Part shown: positions 26,293 to 34,616 of the stretch, one piece after another
Numbering within the stretch: position 1 is the stretch's first letter
Layout: every line of letters begins with the position of its first letter
DNA from: Sporosarcina psychrophila
Lineage (GTDB): Bacteria; Bacillota; Bacilli; Bacillales_A; Planococcaceae
Length of the DNA stretch: 64,000 nucleotides
NCBI RefSeq assembly: GCF_001590685.1
Contig: NZ_CP014616.1
Location: forward strand, 1,983,001 to 2,047,000
Direction: 5' to 3'
The notes under the pieces: generated by a model
Told to the model about the DNA's origin: nothing
Databases searched by the model: none
Seen by the model: only the letters and a program-made list of their open reading frames with translations
Position numbers and translations under genes: made by a program

Positions 26293-27120
26293 TTACAGCC
26301 GTTTAAAACTATCAAATTTTGATTTCCAGTAGCTGTTACTTAAGCTTGTTACTTGCGACTGCTTGCCCCCAGCATGCACGAACTTATTATTGCCAATGTA
26401 AATGCCGACGTGTGAAATGCCTTTGCGATATGTATTTTTGAAAAAGACCAAATCACCTGGTTTGGGCGAGGTTACTTTCTTCGATTGCGCAAATTGGCTA
26501 AGCGTGGTGCGTGAGATTTTTTTCCCTGATTGTTTGAAAGCATATTGTACGAAACCACTACAGTCAAAGCCGTTTTTTGTCGTCCCGCCAAATAGGTAGG
26601 GTATAAACCTTAGCTTCATTGCCTGATCAACAACGTTTTGAGAAGCGGTGGATGATTTGGAAGTTGATTTGTTTGCACTTGTTAAAAGAGAACTAAGTAT
26701 CCATCCGGATGTTTTGTTGACTTTTACGTGAAACCAAACATCGTTCCCCAACTTTTTTTGCTGTGAAACAGTTAACGTCGTCCCTTTTTTTACATTAGTA
26801 ACAACCTTATTTGTTGTACCAGCAGCGGAACGCACATTGACATTGGATTTTGTCTTAAAGGTTCCCTTTTTTGCTGAAATGCCGTTAGACGCTGAATTGG
26901 TTTTCTTAGCTGATGTTTGTAAGATTTGATTTGGATAGAGTGAATCTGACGTTAAGTTATTCCATTTTTTTAGATTGGTTATGGATACCTTGCTTGATTT
27001 TGAAATGTTCCATAGTGACTCCCCATTTTTAACTGTATGCGTGCTCGCTTCTACATCGCTATTTGCCATTCCGAATACTAAAGTGCCTGCTAAAAGTAGT
27101 GAACATGCAATTTTTCTCAT
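26293..27120 (-). CDS. LysM-SH3b-NlpC/P60 cell wall hydrolase
   Basis: 275 residues. Signal peptide with cleavage near VEAS-THTV (about 26), LysM domain (about 27-72: HTVKNGESLWNISKSSKVSI), SH3b domain (about 90-148: NVNVRSAAGTTNKVVTNVKKG), and an NlpC/P60 domain (about 163-275) with catalytic cysteine in NGFDCSGFVQYAF and histidine in ISHVGIYIG. A secreted DL-endopeptidase cutting peptidoglycan stem peptides, like LytE/LytF/CwlS. Single gene; its promoter lies in the gap before livJ. Confidence 0.93.
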   Translation of the reverse strand: MRKIACSLLLAGTLVFGMANSDVEASTHTVKNGESLWNISKSSKVSITNLKKWNNLTSDSLYPNQILQTSAKKTNSASNGISAKKGTFKTKSNVNVRSAAGTTNKVVTNVKKGTTLTVSQQKKLGNDVWFHVKVNKTSGWILSSLLTSANKSTSKSSTASQNVVDQAMKLRFIPYLFGGTTKNGFDCSGFVQYAFKQSGKKISRTTLSQFAQSKKVTSPKPGDLVFFKNTYRKGISHVGIYIGNNKFVHAGGKQSQVTSLSNSYWKSKFDSFKRL

Positions 27121-27520
27121 TATGTATTTCAGCCACCTTTTCTATTAATCATTGACTGGTCAATGCCTATACGTTTAATAGTAGAGAACTGAATATGCAA
27201 GTACAACAGCAATTTGATTACAGATTCATTACGCGTCCGTAAAAATAACGGGATATCTTGGACTTGCATCCAACTTTAGTTAACATTTGCCGTAGGCAGC
27301 TTAAATCATAGACTTCTCTCGGTTCACTGGTTGAACTGGGGAGAGGTTTTTTTATTGAATATGGCACAAAACAAACATTCTTTTGTGGATTTCTCATTAT
27401 TGTGCTTAACTGGAACTAAATTCCTGAAAATAAAAATGAATAATCTGTCCTAATTCTTGTTTCTAATCAATATACATATACAAAGGCTTGTACTTCAATT
27501 AAGAAGAATGGGGGGTCAAC
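27121..27520. other. Divergent intergenic region with an orphan hairpin
   Basis: Holds the promoters of the wall hydrolase (minus) and livJ (plus), and a terminator-like hairpin at 27312-27353. No coding frame is supported. Confidence 0.5.
27312..27353 (+). terminator. Orphan terminator-like hairpin upstream of livJ
   Basis: CTCTCGGTTCA pairs imperfectly with TGAACTGGGGAGAG and is followed by TTTTTTT. No gene precedes it on the plus strand, so it either ends a small RNA or is an attenuator. No T-box or known riboswitch motif was found before it. Confidence 0.45.
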
Positions 27521-28708
27521 ATGAAGGTCAAAAAATCTTTAGCTTTATTGTTAGCGGGAGTTTTGGTGGTAGGTATGTTAGTGGGCTGTGGTTCAAAGCC
27601 CAAAACGACTGGGGGAAAAGATTTACCGATTATTAAAATCGCTACTCAGACACCACTATCAGGAGGTAGTGCCGCAATTGGAGAAGTAATTAAGCTAGGT
27701 GCACAGCTTGCATTAGACGACCAAAAGGAAAAGTTTAAAGAATTAGGATTTGAGTTGCAACTCGTCCCTTTCGATGACCAAGCCGATCCCAAAAAAGGGG
27801 TGGCCAATGCTCAATTAATAGGTGCAGATAAATCTATATTCGCAGTTGTCGGTCACTTCAACTCAGGTGTTGCTATCCCATCTTCAGAAGTATATGAAAA
27901 ATACAGTATTCCAATGGTTTCACCAGCCAACTCAGCAACTGAAGTTACAGATAGAGGATTAAAAACAGTGAATCGTATCGTTGCTCGAGATGATTCTCAA
28001 GGTCCAGCAGGGGCTGATTATGCAGTTAACACTTTAAAAGCAAAGAAAATCTTTATCGTTCAAGATAAAACAGCATACGGTACGGGGCTTGCGAAAGCCT
28101 TCGAAAAAGGTGCTGAAGATGCAGGAGCTGAAATTCTTGGGTTTGAAGGGATTACGCTTGGAGAGAAAGATTTTAATGGAGTTCTAAACCAAATCCTTTC
28201 TAAGAAACCAGATCTAGTATACTTCGGGGGAATCTACGCAGAAGGCGGGCTATTAATAAAACAAGCGAGAGAAAAAGGTATTAATATCCCGATTATGGGT
28301 GGAGACGGATTAGATTCTTCTACACTCGTTGAAATTGCTGGAGATGCAATTAAAAATACGTACATTACTACTCTAGCAGGAGATCCTGCTGAATCAGAAG
28401 CTGGAAAAGAGTTTATGGAAAGGTACAAAGAAATTAACAATCGTGATGCAGAAGCATACTCAGTATACGGCTATGACACTATGGGAGTGGTATTAAAAGG
28501 TATCGAGAATGCAATTACAGCAAATAATAATAAATTGCCGACACGCGAGCAAGTTAGAGATGCTGTTCGTGGAATAAAAGATTATCAAGGTGTGTTGACA
28601 ACAGTAAGCTTTGATGACATTGGCGACAATAAGTATGCAAAAGTATTTATTTTTAATTATAAAGAAGCTAGTTATCCACCGCAATTAGAAGGTGAAGTCG
28701 AAAATTAA
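27521..28708 (+). CDS. livJ: Branched-chain amino acid ABC transporter, substrate-binding lipoprotein
   Basis: 395 residues. Lipoprotein signal peptide with lipobox LVGC (Cys23), then a periplasmic-binding type I fold: IKIATQTPLSGGSAAIGEVIKLGAQLA at the start, ELQLVPFDDQADPKKGVANA, and VVGHFNSGVAIPSSEVYEKYSIPM. Binds leucine/isoleucine/valine or related amino acids outside the membrane. GGGGGTC ribosome site. First gene of a complete livJHMGF operon; separated from livH by 142 bases with a palindromic element that may raise its relative expression. Confidence 0.93.
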   Translation: MKVKKSLALLLAGVLVVGMLVGCGSKPKTTGGKDLPIIKIATQTPLSGGSAAIGEVIKLGAQLALDDQKEKFKELGFELQLVPFDDQADPKKGVANAQLIGADKSIFAVVGHFNSGVAIPSSEVYEKYSIPMVSPANSATEVTDRGLKTVNRIVARDDSQGPAGADYAVNTLKAKKIFIVQDKTAYGTGLAKAFEKGAEDAGAEILGFEGITLGEKDFNGVLNQILSKKPDLVYFGGIYAEGGLLIKQAREKGINIPIMGGDGLDSSTLVEIAGDAIKNTYITTLAGDPAESEAGKEFMERYKEINNRDAEAYSVYGYDTMGVVLKGIENAITANNNKLPTREQVRDAVRGIKDYQGVLTTVSFDDIGDNKYAKVFIFNYKEASYPPQLEGEVEN

Positions 28709-28734
28709 GTAGCTTGGAAGGGTACGATTCATTT

Positions 28735-28823
28735 TGACTGTCTAGCTCCAGGCGCCAGCTCCTCGGTCATAAGTCAGACCGGCTTATGTCTGTCGGAGCT
28801 GTGCGGCGCCTTGCGCTTTCTTT
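28735..28823 (+). repeat. REP-like palindromic element between livJ and livH
   Basis: GTCTAGCTCCAGGCGCC opens and GGCGCCTTGCGCTTTC closes a long hairpin (AGCTCC with GGAGCT, CATAAG with CTTATG inside). The same CTAGCTCCAG...GCGCTTGCGCTTTC pattern is a common dispersed element in Bacillales genomes (recalled). In a transcript it would stall 3' exonucleases or cause partial termination. Confidence 0.75.
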
Positions 28824-28850
28824 TATACACCTTGGACAAGGAGGTAGCTT

Positions 28851-29837
28851 ATGCTGAACGAAATAATACAAACGATCCCGCAAGTCTTGATTGATGGCCT
28901 TGCCCTAGGAACTGTGTATGCTGTAATTGCTTTAGGGTACACAATGGTTTATGGGATATTAGAATTAATTAACTTTGCACACGGGGAAATCTTTATGACA
29001 GGTGCTTTTATTGGGACAGCCCTATTAATCTTTATGACAGGCACTGGATGGGGGGCGGCGCTACCTGCCATTGTTATGCTAATTATTGTACTCATTGTAA
29101 CTGCTTTTCTAACAGGTTTTTTGGGGATGGGTATTGAAAGATTGGCATATAGACCATTACGCAATGCACCTAGATTAATCCCGCTTATTACAGCGATTGG
29201 CATTTCATTTTTATTACAAGATATTGTAAGACTCATAGCAGAATTAACAAAAGGAAACTACATTGTAACGGGACCTAGTCTTTTTACAGAACAAGTTTTG
29301 ATTAAAACTTCTTCCATAAGTTCCATTTTTAATGATGCATCTATAAAAACATCATTTATTATTGTGTTAGTTACAGCGGTAATTATGATGATTGCTCTAG
29401 ATATATTTGTGAATAGGACAAGATGGGGAATGGCGATGCGGGCTGTTGCACAAGATCGAGAAACAGCTTCCTTGATGACAGTAAATGTGAATAAAGTTAT
29501 TTCAATAACCTTTTTTGTAGGATCTGCTCTTGGGGGCGCAACGGGGGTATTATTTGCTGTACAATACGGAACCATAGATCCTTATATTGGATTTATTCTT
29601 GGGTTGAAGGCATTTACCGCGGCAGTAATAGGGGGCATAGGAAATATTCGTGGCGCAATGATTGGCGGTTTACTACTTGGGGTATTAGAAATGTTTGCAT
29701 CTGCTAATTTAACACTTTTAACTGGTGGCATATTTGGTGCCGAATACAAAGATGTGTTTGCGTTTGCGATATTGATCATCGTGTTACTTTTTAAACCGGA
29801 GGGCTTATTAGGCAAACCGGTCACTGAGAAAGTGTAG
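28851..29837 (+). CDS. livH: Branched-chain amino acid ABC transporter permease LivH
   Basis: 328 residues, about eight membrane helices. TVYAVIALGYTMVYGILELINFAHGEIFM at about 21-49 is the LivH signature, and GNIRGAMIGGLLLGVLE the C-terminal EAA-like loop. Pairs with LivM as the channel. AAGGAGGT ribosome site; its TAG is directly followed by the GTG of livM. Confidence 0.93.
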   Translation: MLNEIIQTIPQVLIDGLALGTVYAVIALGYTMVYGILELINFAHGEIFMTGAFIGTALLIFMTGTGWGAALPAIVMLIIVLIVTAFLTGFLGMGIERLAYRPLRNAPRLIPLITAIGISFLLQDIVRLIAELTKGNYIVTGPSLFTEQVLIKTSSISSIFNDASIKTSFIIVLVTAVIMMIALDIFVNRTRWGMAMRAVAQDRETASLMTVNVNKVISITFFVGSALGGATGVLFAVQYGTIDPYIGFILGLKAFTAAVIGGIGNIRGAMIGGLLLGVLEMFASANLTLLTGGIFGAEYKDVFAFAILIIVLLFKPEGLLGKPVTEKV

Positions 29838-31133
29838 GTGAGAAGATTGAAAACTCTATGGAAAAAATATGAACAAAACAAACTTGCGCATGGAATCTTT
29901 CTTCTAATTTACATCGGAGTTACATCACTAAGTTTATATACGGCACAGAAGTCAGTTGCCGCCTTTCTACTTCTATTAACTTCGTTATTACTGCTATATT
30001 TTACAAAGTTTACTAATCTCACAAAATGGTTGATAGCGGGTTTTGTACTAGTGTTTTTACTGCCGTTCACAGCTAGTAATGGTGATGCTTATCAATCTTA
30101 CATGGAAGTTTCGACACTTGTTGGTATCTATATTGCTATGGCTTTAGGATTAAATATTGTAGTTGGTATGGCTGGGCTTCTTGATTTGGGTTTTGTAGCA
30201 TTTTTCGCAGTTGGGGCATACACATATGGTATTTTTGCTACAGCGCAAGCATCTAATTTTATGCCATTTGGAACTTTCCCTTTATCGGGAGAAAGCTTTT
30301 GGCTATTTATTATCATAGGTGGATTGGTAGCTGCGTTGTTTGGAATTCTACTTGGAATTCCAGTTCTCCGGGTTAAGGGAGATTATCTAGCTATTGTTAC
30401 GTTAGGTTTTGGAGAGATCATTAGAATTATATTTAATAATCTAGATCGCCCCATTAATATAACAAACGGTGCAATGGGAATTTCTTCCGTAACTCCACCT
30501 AGATTATTTGGGATCGATTTCCTATATCCTAGCCAATTTTATTACATTGTACTTGTTCTCCTATTTTTCACGATCTTTACAGTTCGTCGTTTTGAACACT
30601 CCAAAATAGGGCGTTCGTGGAAGGCTGTTAGGGAAAATGAAATAGCTGCTCAAGCTATGGGTGTACCTTTAGTTCGGACAAAACTAATGGCGTTTGCGAT
30701 TGGTGCTACCTTCTCAGGGATGATGGGTGTCGTCTTTGCTGCTAAACAAGCATTTGTAGACCCTACAAGCTTTACACTACTTGAGTCAATTACGATATTA
30801 GTAATGGTGGTTTTGGGTGGTATGGGAAGTGTCCCGGGCGTTATTCTTGGGGCGGCCGTTATGACGATTCTGAATCTCCAAGTATTGACGGAAATGACAA
30901 ATTGGTTAAATCAACTAAGCTTGTCGGGGATAATTTCGATTCCATATGCATTATCACCAGCTAAAATGCAACGTTTCATATTTGGAGCCCTATTAATCCT
31001 CTTTGCTTTATATAGACCAAAGGGACTCTTGCCAGCAAAAAACCGTATATTTATCGAAAAGGATTTACAAGGAGTAAATAGGAAAGCTAAGTTAGTAACA
31101 ACGCAGGAACAATCGGAAAATGAGAAGCTGTAG
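29838..31133 (+). CDS. livM: Branched-chain amino acid ABC transporter permease LivM
   Basis: 431 residues, about ten helices. Signature segments LGLNIVVGMAGLLDLGFVAFFAVGAYTYG and LRVKGDYLAIVTLGFGEIIRIIFNN, and VLGGMGSVPGVILGA. The start may be GTG 29838 or TTG 29847 (AGGTGA lies just before the latter). Some 90 extra residues with three additional helices precede the core, as in many Gram-positive LivM proteins. Confidence 0.92.
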   Translation: MRRLKTLWKKYEQNKLAHGIFLLIYIGVTSLSLYTAQKSVAAFLLLLTSLLLLYFTKFTNLTKWLIAGFVLVFLLPFTASNGDAYQSYMEVSTLVGIYIAMALGLNIVVGMAGLLDLGFVAFFAVGAYTYGIFATAQASNFMPFGTFPLSGESFWLFIIIGGLVAALFGILLGIPVLRVKGDYLAIVTLGFGEIIRIIFNNLDRPINITNGAMGISSVTPPRLFGIDFLYPSQFYYIVLVLLFFTIFTVRRFEHSKIGRSWKAVRENEIAAQAMGVPLVRTKLMAFAIGATFSGMMGVVFAAKQAFVDPTSFTLLESITILVMVVLGGMGSVPGVILGAAVMTILNLQVLTEMTNWLNQLSLSGIISIPYALSPAKMQRFIFGALLILFALYRPKGLLPAKNRIFIEKDLQGVNRKAKLVTTQEQSENEKL

Positions 31134-31151
31134 CAGAAGGGGGTGCAGTAA

Positions 31152-31928
31152 TTGTCTATTTTAGAAGTTCGAAATATAACAAAAAAATTTGGCGGTCTAA
31201 CAGCAAATCAAGATGTATCAATGACAGTAGAGAAAAACTCAATTACAGCAGTTATTGGACCGAATGGTGCTGGAAAAACAACATTTTTTAATATGATAAC
31301 CGGTATTTATCAGCCAACGTCGGGCATAATCCTCCTTGAAAATGAAAAAATAAACGGATTAAAACCGCATGACGTTTCAAAAAAAGGGATTTCGAGGACA
31401 TTTCAAAATATCCGCTTGTTTAATGAAATGTCAGTACTTGAAAATGTCCTTGTGGGTATGCATACCCATTTAAAAGCAGGTCTAATGGGTATTTTATTAA
31501 ATCTTCCTGCCATTCGGAAGGAAGAGAAGGCTTCAGAAATGAATGCATATAACTTATTGGAATATGTAGGACTAGCTCATCTTTTAAATGAAAAAGCATG
31601 TAATCTAAGTTATGGCGCACAAAGAAGACTGGAAATTGCAAGAGCCCTTGCTGCTAATCCAAAGGTTTTATTATTAGATGAACCTGCGGCAGGCATGAAT
31701 CCAAAAGAAACAAAAAATCTAACTCAGCTTATACAGAGCATGAAACATGAATTCAATCTAACCGTTATCTTGATTGAGCACGATATGAAGCTCGTCATGG
31801 AAATCTCTGAACATATTGTTGTATTGGATCATGGCGAAAAAATTGCGGAAGGTAAGCCTGAGAACATCAGAAATAATCCAAAGGTTATAGAAGCATACCT
31901 AGGATCGGGAGCTATTCAAACGGGATAG
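31152..31928 (+). CDS. livG: Branched-chain amino acid ABC transporter ATPase LivG
   Basis: 258 residues. Walker A GPNGAGKTT, signature LSYGAQRRLEIARALA, Walker B VLLLDEPAAGMNP, and the LivG-type C-terminus with EGKPENIRNNPKVIEAYLG. The TTG start follows AGAAGGGGG. One of two ATPases energising the LivHM channel. Confidence 0.93.
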   Translation: MSILEVRNITKKFGGLTANQDVSMTVEKNSITAVIGPNGAGKTTFFNMITGIYQPTSGIILLENEKINGLKPHDVSKKGISRTFQNIRLFNEMSVLENVLVGMHTHLKAGLMGILLNLPAIRKEEKASEMNAYNLLEYVGLAHLLNEKACNLSYGAQRRLEIARALAANPKVLLLDEPAAGMNPKETKNLTQLIQSMKHEFNLTVILIEHDMKLVMEISEHIVVLDHGEKIAEGKPENIRNNPKVIEAYLGSGAIQTG

Positions 31929-31939
31929 GGGGACACTAT

Positions 31940-32641
31940 ATGCTTCAATTAGTAAATGTTGAATCCTATTATGGTGGTATACATGCCTTAAAGGGTATAG
32001 ACGTGTTAGTGAAAAAGGGAGAAATTGTAACACTTATAGGTAGTAATGGAGCTGGAAAATCAACCACACTAAAAACCATAAGCGGATTGGTGAAAGTAAA
32101 GACTGGCAACATTATATATAATGGACAGGAAATCTCAAACAAGCCTGCCCATGAAACGACTTTATTAGGAATTGCTCATGTTCCCGAAGGTAGAAGGATT
32201 TTTTCGAAACTGTCGGTTAAGGAGAATTTGCTAATGGGAGCATTCTCTGTGAAAAATAAATATGTGATTAATGAAAGAATGGAAAGAGTATTTCACTATT
32301 TCCCGAAATTAAAAGATCGTATCGAGCAAAAGGGCGGTACGATGAGCGGAGGGGAACAGCAAATGCTTGCCATCGGGAGAGCACTCATGATGGAACCGGA
32401 TTTATTAATGCTAGACGAACCTTCAATGGGGCTTGCCCCAATAATTGTGGAACAAATTTTTGAAATCATAAAAGAATTAAATCGAGAAGGCATAACCATT
32501 TTACTTGTGGAACAAAATGCTTATCAAGCGCTGCAAATTGCGCATAGAGGTTATGTTATTCAAACAGGAGAAATAAAACTTCAAGGAAACGGCTATGATT
32601 TGATTACTAATGAAGAAGTCCGCGAAGCGTATTTGGCATAG
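31940..32641 (+). CDS. livF: Branched-chain amino acid ABC transporter ATPase LivF
   Basis: 233 residues. Walker A GSNGAGKST, signature MSGGEQQMLAIGRALM, Walker B LLMLDEPSMGLAP, and the LivF mark HVPEGRRIFSKLSVKENLLMG. Last gene of the operon, ended by the hairpin at 32687. Confidence 0.94.
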   Translation: MLQLVNVESYYGGIHALKGIDVLVKKGEIVTLIGSNGAGKSTTLKTISGLVKVKTGNIIYNGQEISNKPAHETTLLGIAHVPEGRRIFSKLSVKENLLMGAFSVKNKYVINERMERVFHYFPKLKDRIEQKGGTMSGGEQQMLAIGRALMMEPDLLMLDEPSMGLAPIIVEQIFEIIKELNREGITILLVEQNAYQALQIAHRGYVIQTGEIKLQGNGYDLITNEEVREAYLA

Positions 32642-32686
32642 TAGCAAGTAAGATTTTAAGTATAGGATTTTGTAGCCAATCTATTC

Positions 32687-32723
32687 AAAAACGCTTAGAT
32701 ATTAAATATCCAAGCGTTTTTTT
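32687..32723 (+). terminator. Terminator of the liv operon
   Basis: AAAAACGCTTAGATATT pairs with TATCCAAGCGTTTTT and is followed by further T residues. Confidence 0.75.
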
Positions 32724-32965
32724 AGGTGTTGTAACAGATGTATTAGGTCCGTATTAGCATTGCGTTAGTTAAGAAGGCTGGGTTCGCGTTGATTTCGGAA
32801 TTTCTTTATATCCTACTCACTTAATACTGAATTGTGTCGTAATTATATGCCTAATTTAGTATATAAATACTTTCACTTAGAGAAAGAGCTATCTTCTGTA
32901 AATAGTTGCAGAAAATTTCTTAGCGTAAAAGAATTATACGTATCTTTTTTCGTTTTAATACCTAA

Positions 32966-33196
32966 TCTCCATTTATTGCCGGAATATACTCAGCCATTTT
33001 AGGGTTGTTTCTCCCTTCAGGCGGTGGAAAGTGGATTGTGCAAGTATACAATGCTTCAGAAGCACTTCCCAACATGATAAATCCATTCTTTATGTTACCT
33101 TTATTGGGTGTCCTTGATGTCAAAGCAAAAGATCGCGCTGGATATTCCATTTTGCAACTGATTTTTCACGCTCCCGTTGTCCTTTTCTTAGTGTAG
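32966..33196 (+). pseudogene. AtoE-family short-chain fatty acid transporter relic
   Basis: The frame reads IAGIYSAILGLFLPSGGGKW followed by NMINPFFMLPLLGVLDVKAKDRAGYSI and a final hydrophobic stretch. These are the last two conserved blocks of the AtoE/TIGR00366 family, normally separated by about 40 residues that are missing here; the first 350 or so residues are also absent. No ribosome site. The hairpin at 33247 is probably its old terminator. Confidence 0.7.
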
Positions 33197-33246
33197 ATCT
33201 TAGCAAAACAATGCCCTATATTTGAATAGTATGTTTAATAGATTTT

Positions 33247-33287
33247 GAGCCCTTGGGAACTCCAGTAAGAGTTTCCAAGGGCTCTTT
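33247..33287 (+). terminator. Terminator left behind the AtoE relic
   Basis: GAGCCCTTGGGAACTC pairs with GAGTTTCCAAGGGCTC (one mismatch) around a 6-base loop, followed by TTTG. Confidence 0.6.
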
Positions 33288-33382
33288 GTAGTATTGTGTT
33301 ATGGGATATTCACTAGTGTTGTTGTTTTCCCTTAAAGGAGATTTCAAATGAAGTGAGAAGTAGCACACCTTCATACAAATTT

Positions 33383-33722
33383 TCAACTGACCAATCCTCT
33401 TAGCTCAGTAGATTTTTGGACTTCGATAACAATGCGTTCATTATTTGTCTGATAGACTATCGTATTTTTATCTGCTTGCATTAACGATTTTGTTGCGTCC
33501 TCAACTATGTCTTGTTGATTTTGGGGCAATTATTTCATCGTTCCTATCAATAGTGGTGATTTTATCATTAAAGTCAGTGTTATCTTTGTGAAAAATTCCG
33601 AGCAGATTCAAGGATTTGTTTCGTATTTCCGTAATTAATGGCGAGTACATTTGACCTGCACAAAAGTCTAATCCTGTGTCATTTAAAACCCAAAATAATT
33701 CCGAAGTAAATAAGCCACCCAT
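33383..33722 (-). pseudogene. Frameshifted hypothetical gene after the TetR regulator
   Basis: A frame from ATG 33722 (MGGLFTSELFWVLNDTG...) runs to NDEIIAP and then stops after KSTRHS. One base shift at about 33525-33535 continues as QNQQDIVEDATKSLMQADKN and IVYQTNNERIVIEVQKSTEL to a stop at 33383. The second part looks strongly protein-like. The family is not recognised. It overlaps the end of the TetR gene by 40 bases, so the first part may be fortuitous and only the tail genuine. Confidence 0.4.
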
Positions 33723-34516
33723 TTACAATGAGGATGATTTCGAATGTTTTCGAGTAACCCTTTCACAAGAGCAGGACTTAAAGTAGGTTTAAGTAGCTGT
33801 TGCTTAAGCAGAATTAACGATTCTTTTTCAATAGAATCCTCAATTTCTTTTATATTTTGTTCAATGATTTCAAGGATTTGCTCCTTTGTTGTTTCTTCCT
33901 GCATTGGTTGTTTAAACAGTTGAACTAGCTCGTTTGAAATAAATGGAAGGGTAATATGCTTGGCTAGTATATTCGTTTTCTCAACCAGCGATTGAGCAAG
34001 TAATTTCGAATCTAATGGCAAGTTATAGAATAAAAATAACTCTGAATAGTTTTTCATAAAGCCTTTAATGCAGTAAATTAAATCGTGCTTTATCTGTTCA
34101 ATTTCTTCGCCGTATAATCGTTCAACCATCGATAAAATTACTTTCTCCATCAATTGATCGTATGCACGAATTTTTAAGATGAACTCTTCGTTAAATGATT
34201 GCATTTGTTCTTTAATAAGAATTTTGCCAAAGTCAGAGTGCTTATGAAAAGAATCGAAAGTCGTGTAATAAAAATTGAATAACAAATCTTCATCATTTTT
34301 CGTGGTATTGACTTCATAGTCAATACTGGTTATAAATTGGATCATAAAATGATCAATCAATGCTAAAATCAATTCGTCCTTTGACTTGAAAGATAGGTAG
34401 AAGGCGCCTTTAGAAATCCCGCAATGTGCTGTTATCTGTTGTACAGAGGTAGCTTCAAAACCTTGTTCTGCAAAAAGTTCTAAAGCCTTATCCATAATTA
34501 GTTGTTTTTTTATCAT
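33683..34516 (-). CDS. TetR/AcrR family repressor of the adjacent RND pump
   Basis: 277 residues from ATG 34516; a longer frame from 34561 would include the operator region and has no ribosome site, whereas TAGGAG lies 13 bases before 34516. The N-terminal HTH (ALELFAEQGFEATSVQQITAHCGISKGAFYLSFKSKDEL) is typical TetR; the rest is a helical ligand-binding domain about 80 residues longer than average. Divergent from the RND gene with a shared 100-base control region holding a palindrome. Expected to repress the pump and itself until an effector binds. Confidence 0.88.
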   Translation of the reverse strand: MIKKQLIMDKALELFAEQGFEATSVQQITAHCGISKGAFYLSFKSKDELILALIDHFMIQFITSIDYEVNTTKNDEDLLFNFYYTTFDSFHKHSDFGKILIKEQMQSFNEEFILKIRAYDQLMEKVILSMVERLYGEEIEQIKHDLIYCIKGFMKNYSELFLFYNLPLDSKLLAQSLVEKTNILAKHITLPFISNELVQLFKQPMQEETTKEQILEIIEQNIKEIEDSIEKESLILLKQQLLKPTLSPALVKGLLENIRNHPHCKWVAYLLRNYFGF

Positions 34517-34545
34517 TATGATTATATCGCTCCTAGGGTTTATCA

Positions 34546-34574
34546 TTGACAACTGACTCATTAGTCATTAGTAT
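34546..34574 (+). promoter_or_regulatory. RND promoter with a TetR-type operator in the spacer
   Basis: TTGACA (34546-34551), 17 bases, TAGTAT (34569-34574). The palindrome TGACTCATTAGTCA (34554-34567) fills the spacer, an ideal site for repression by the divergently encoded TetR protein. Confidence 0.65.
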
Positions 34575-34616
34575 AAATATTTGAGTTCGTAAAGTCAATT
34601 TGGGGAAGGTGTAAGA

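Noticed and set aside
27121..27520. T-box leader for the liv operon
   Set aside because: The conserved T-box and specifier-loop sequences are absent; only a terminator-like hairpin is present.
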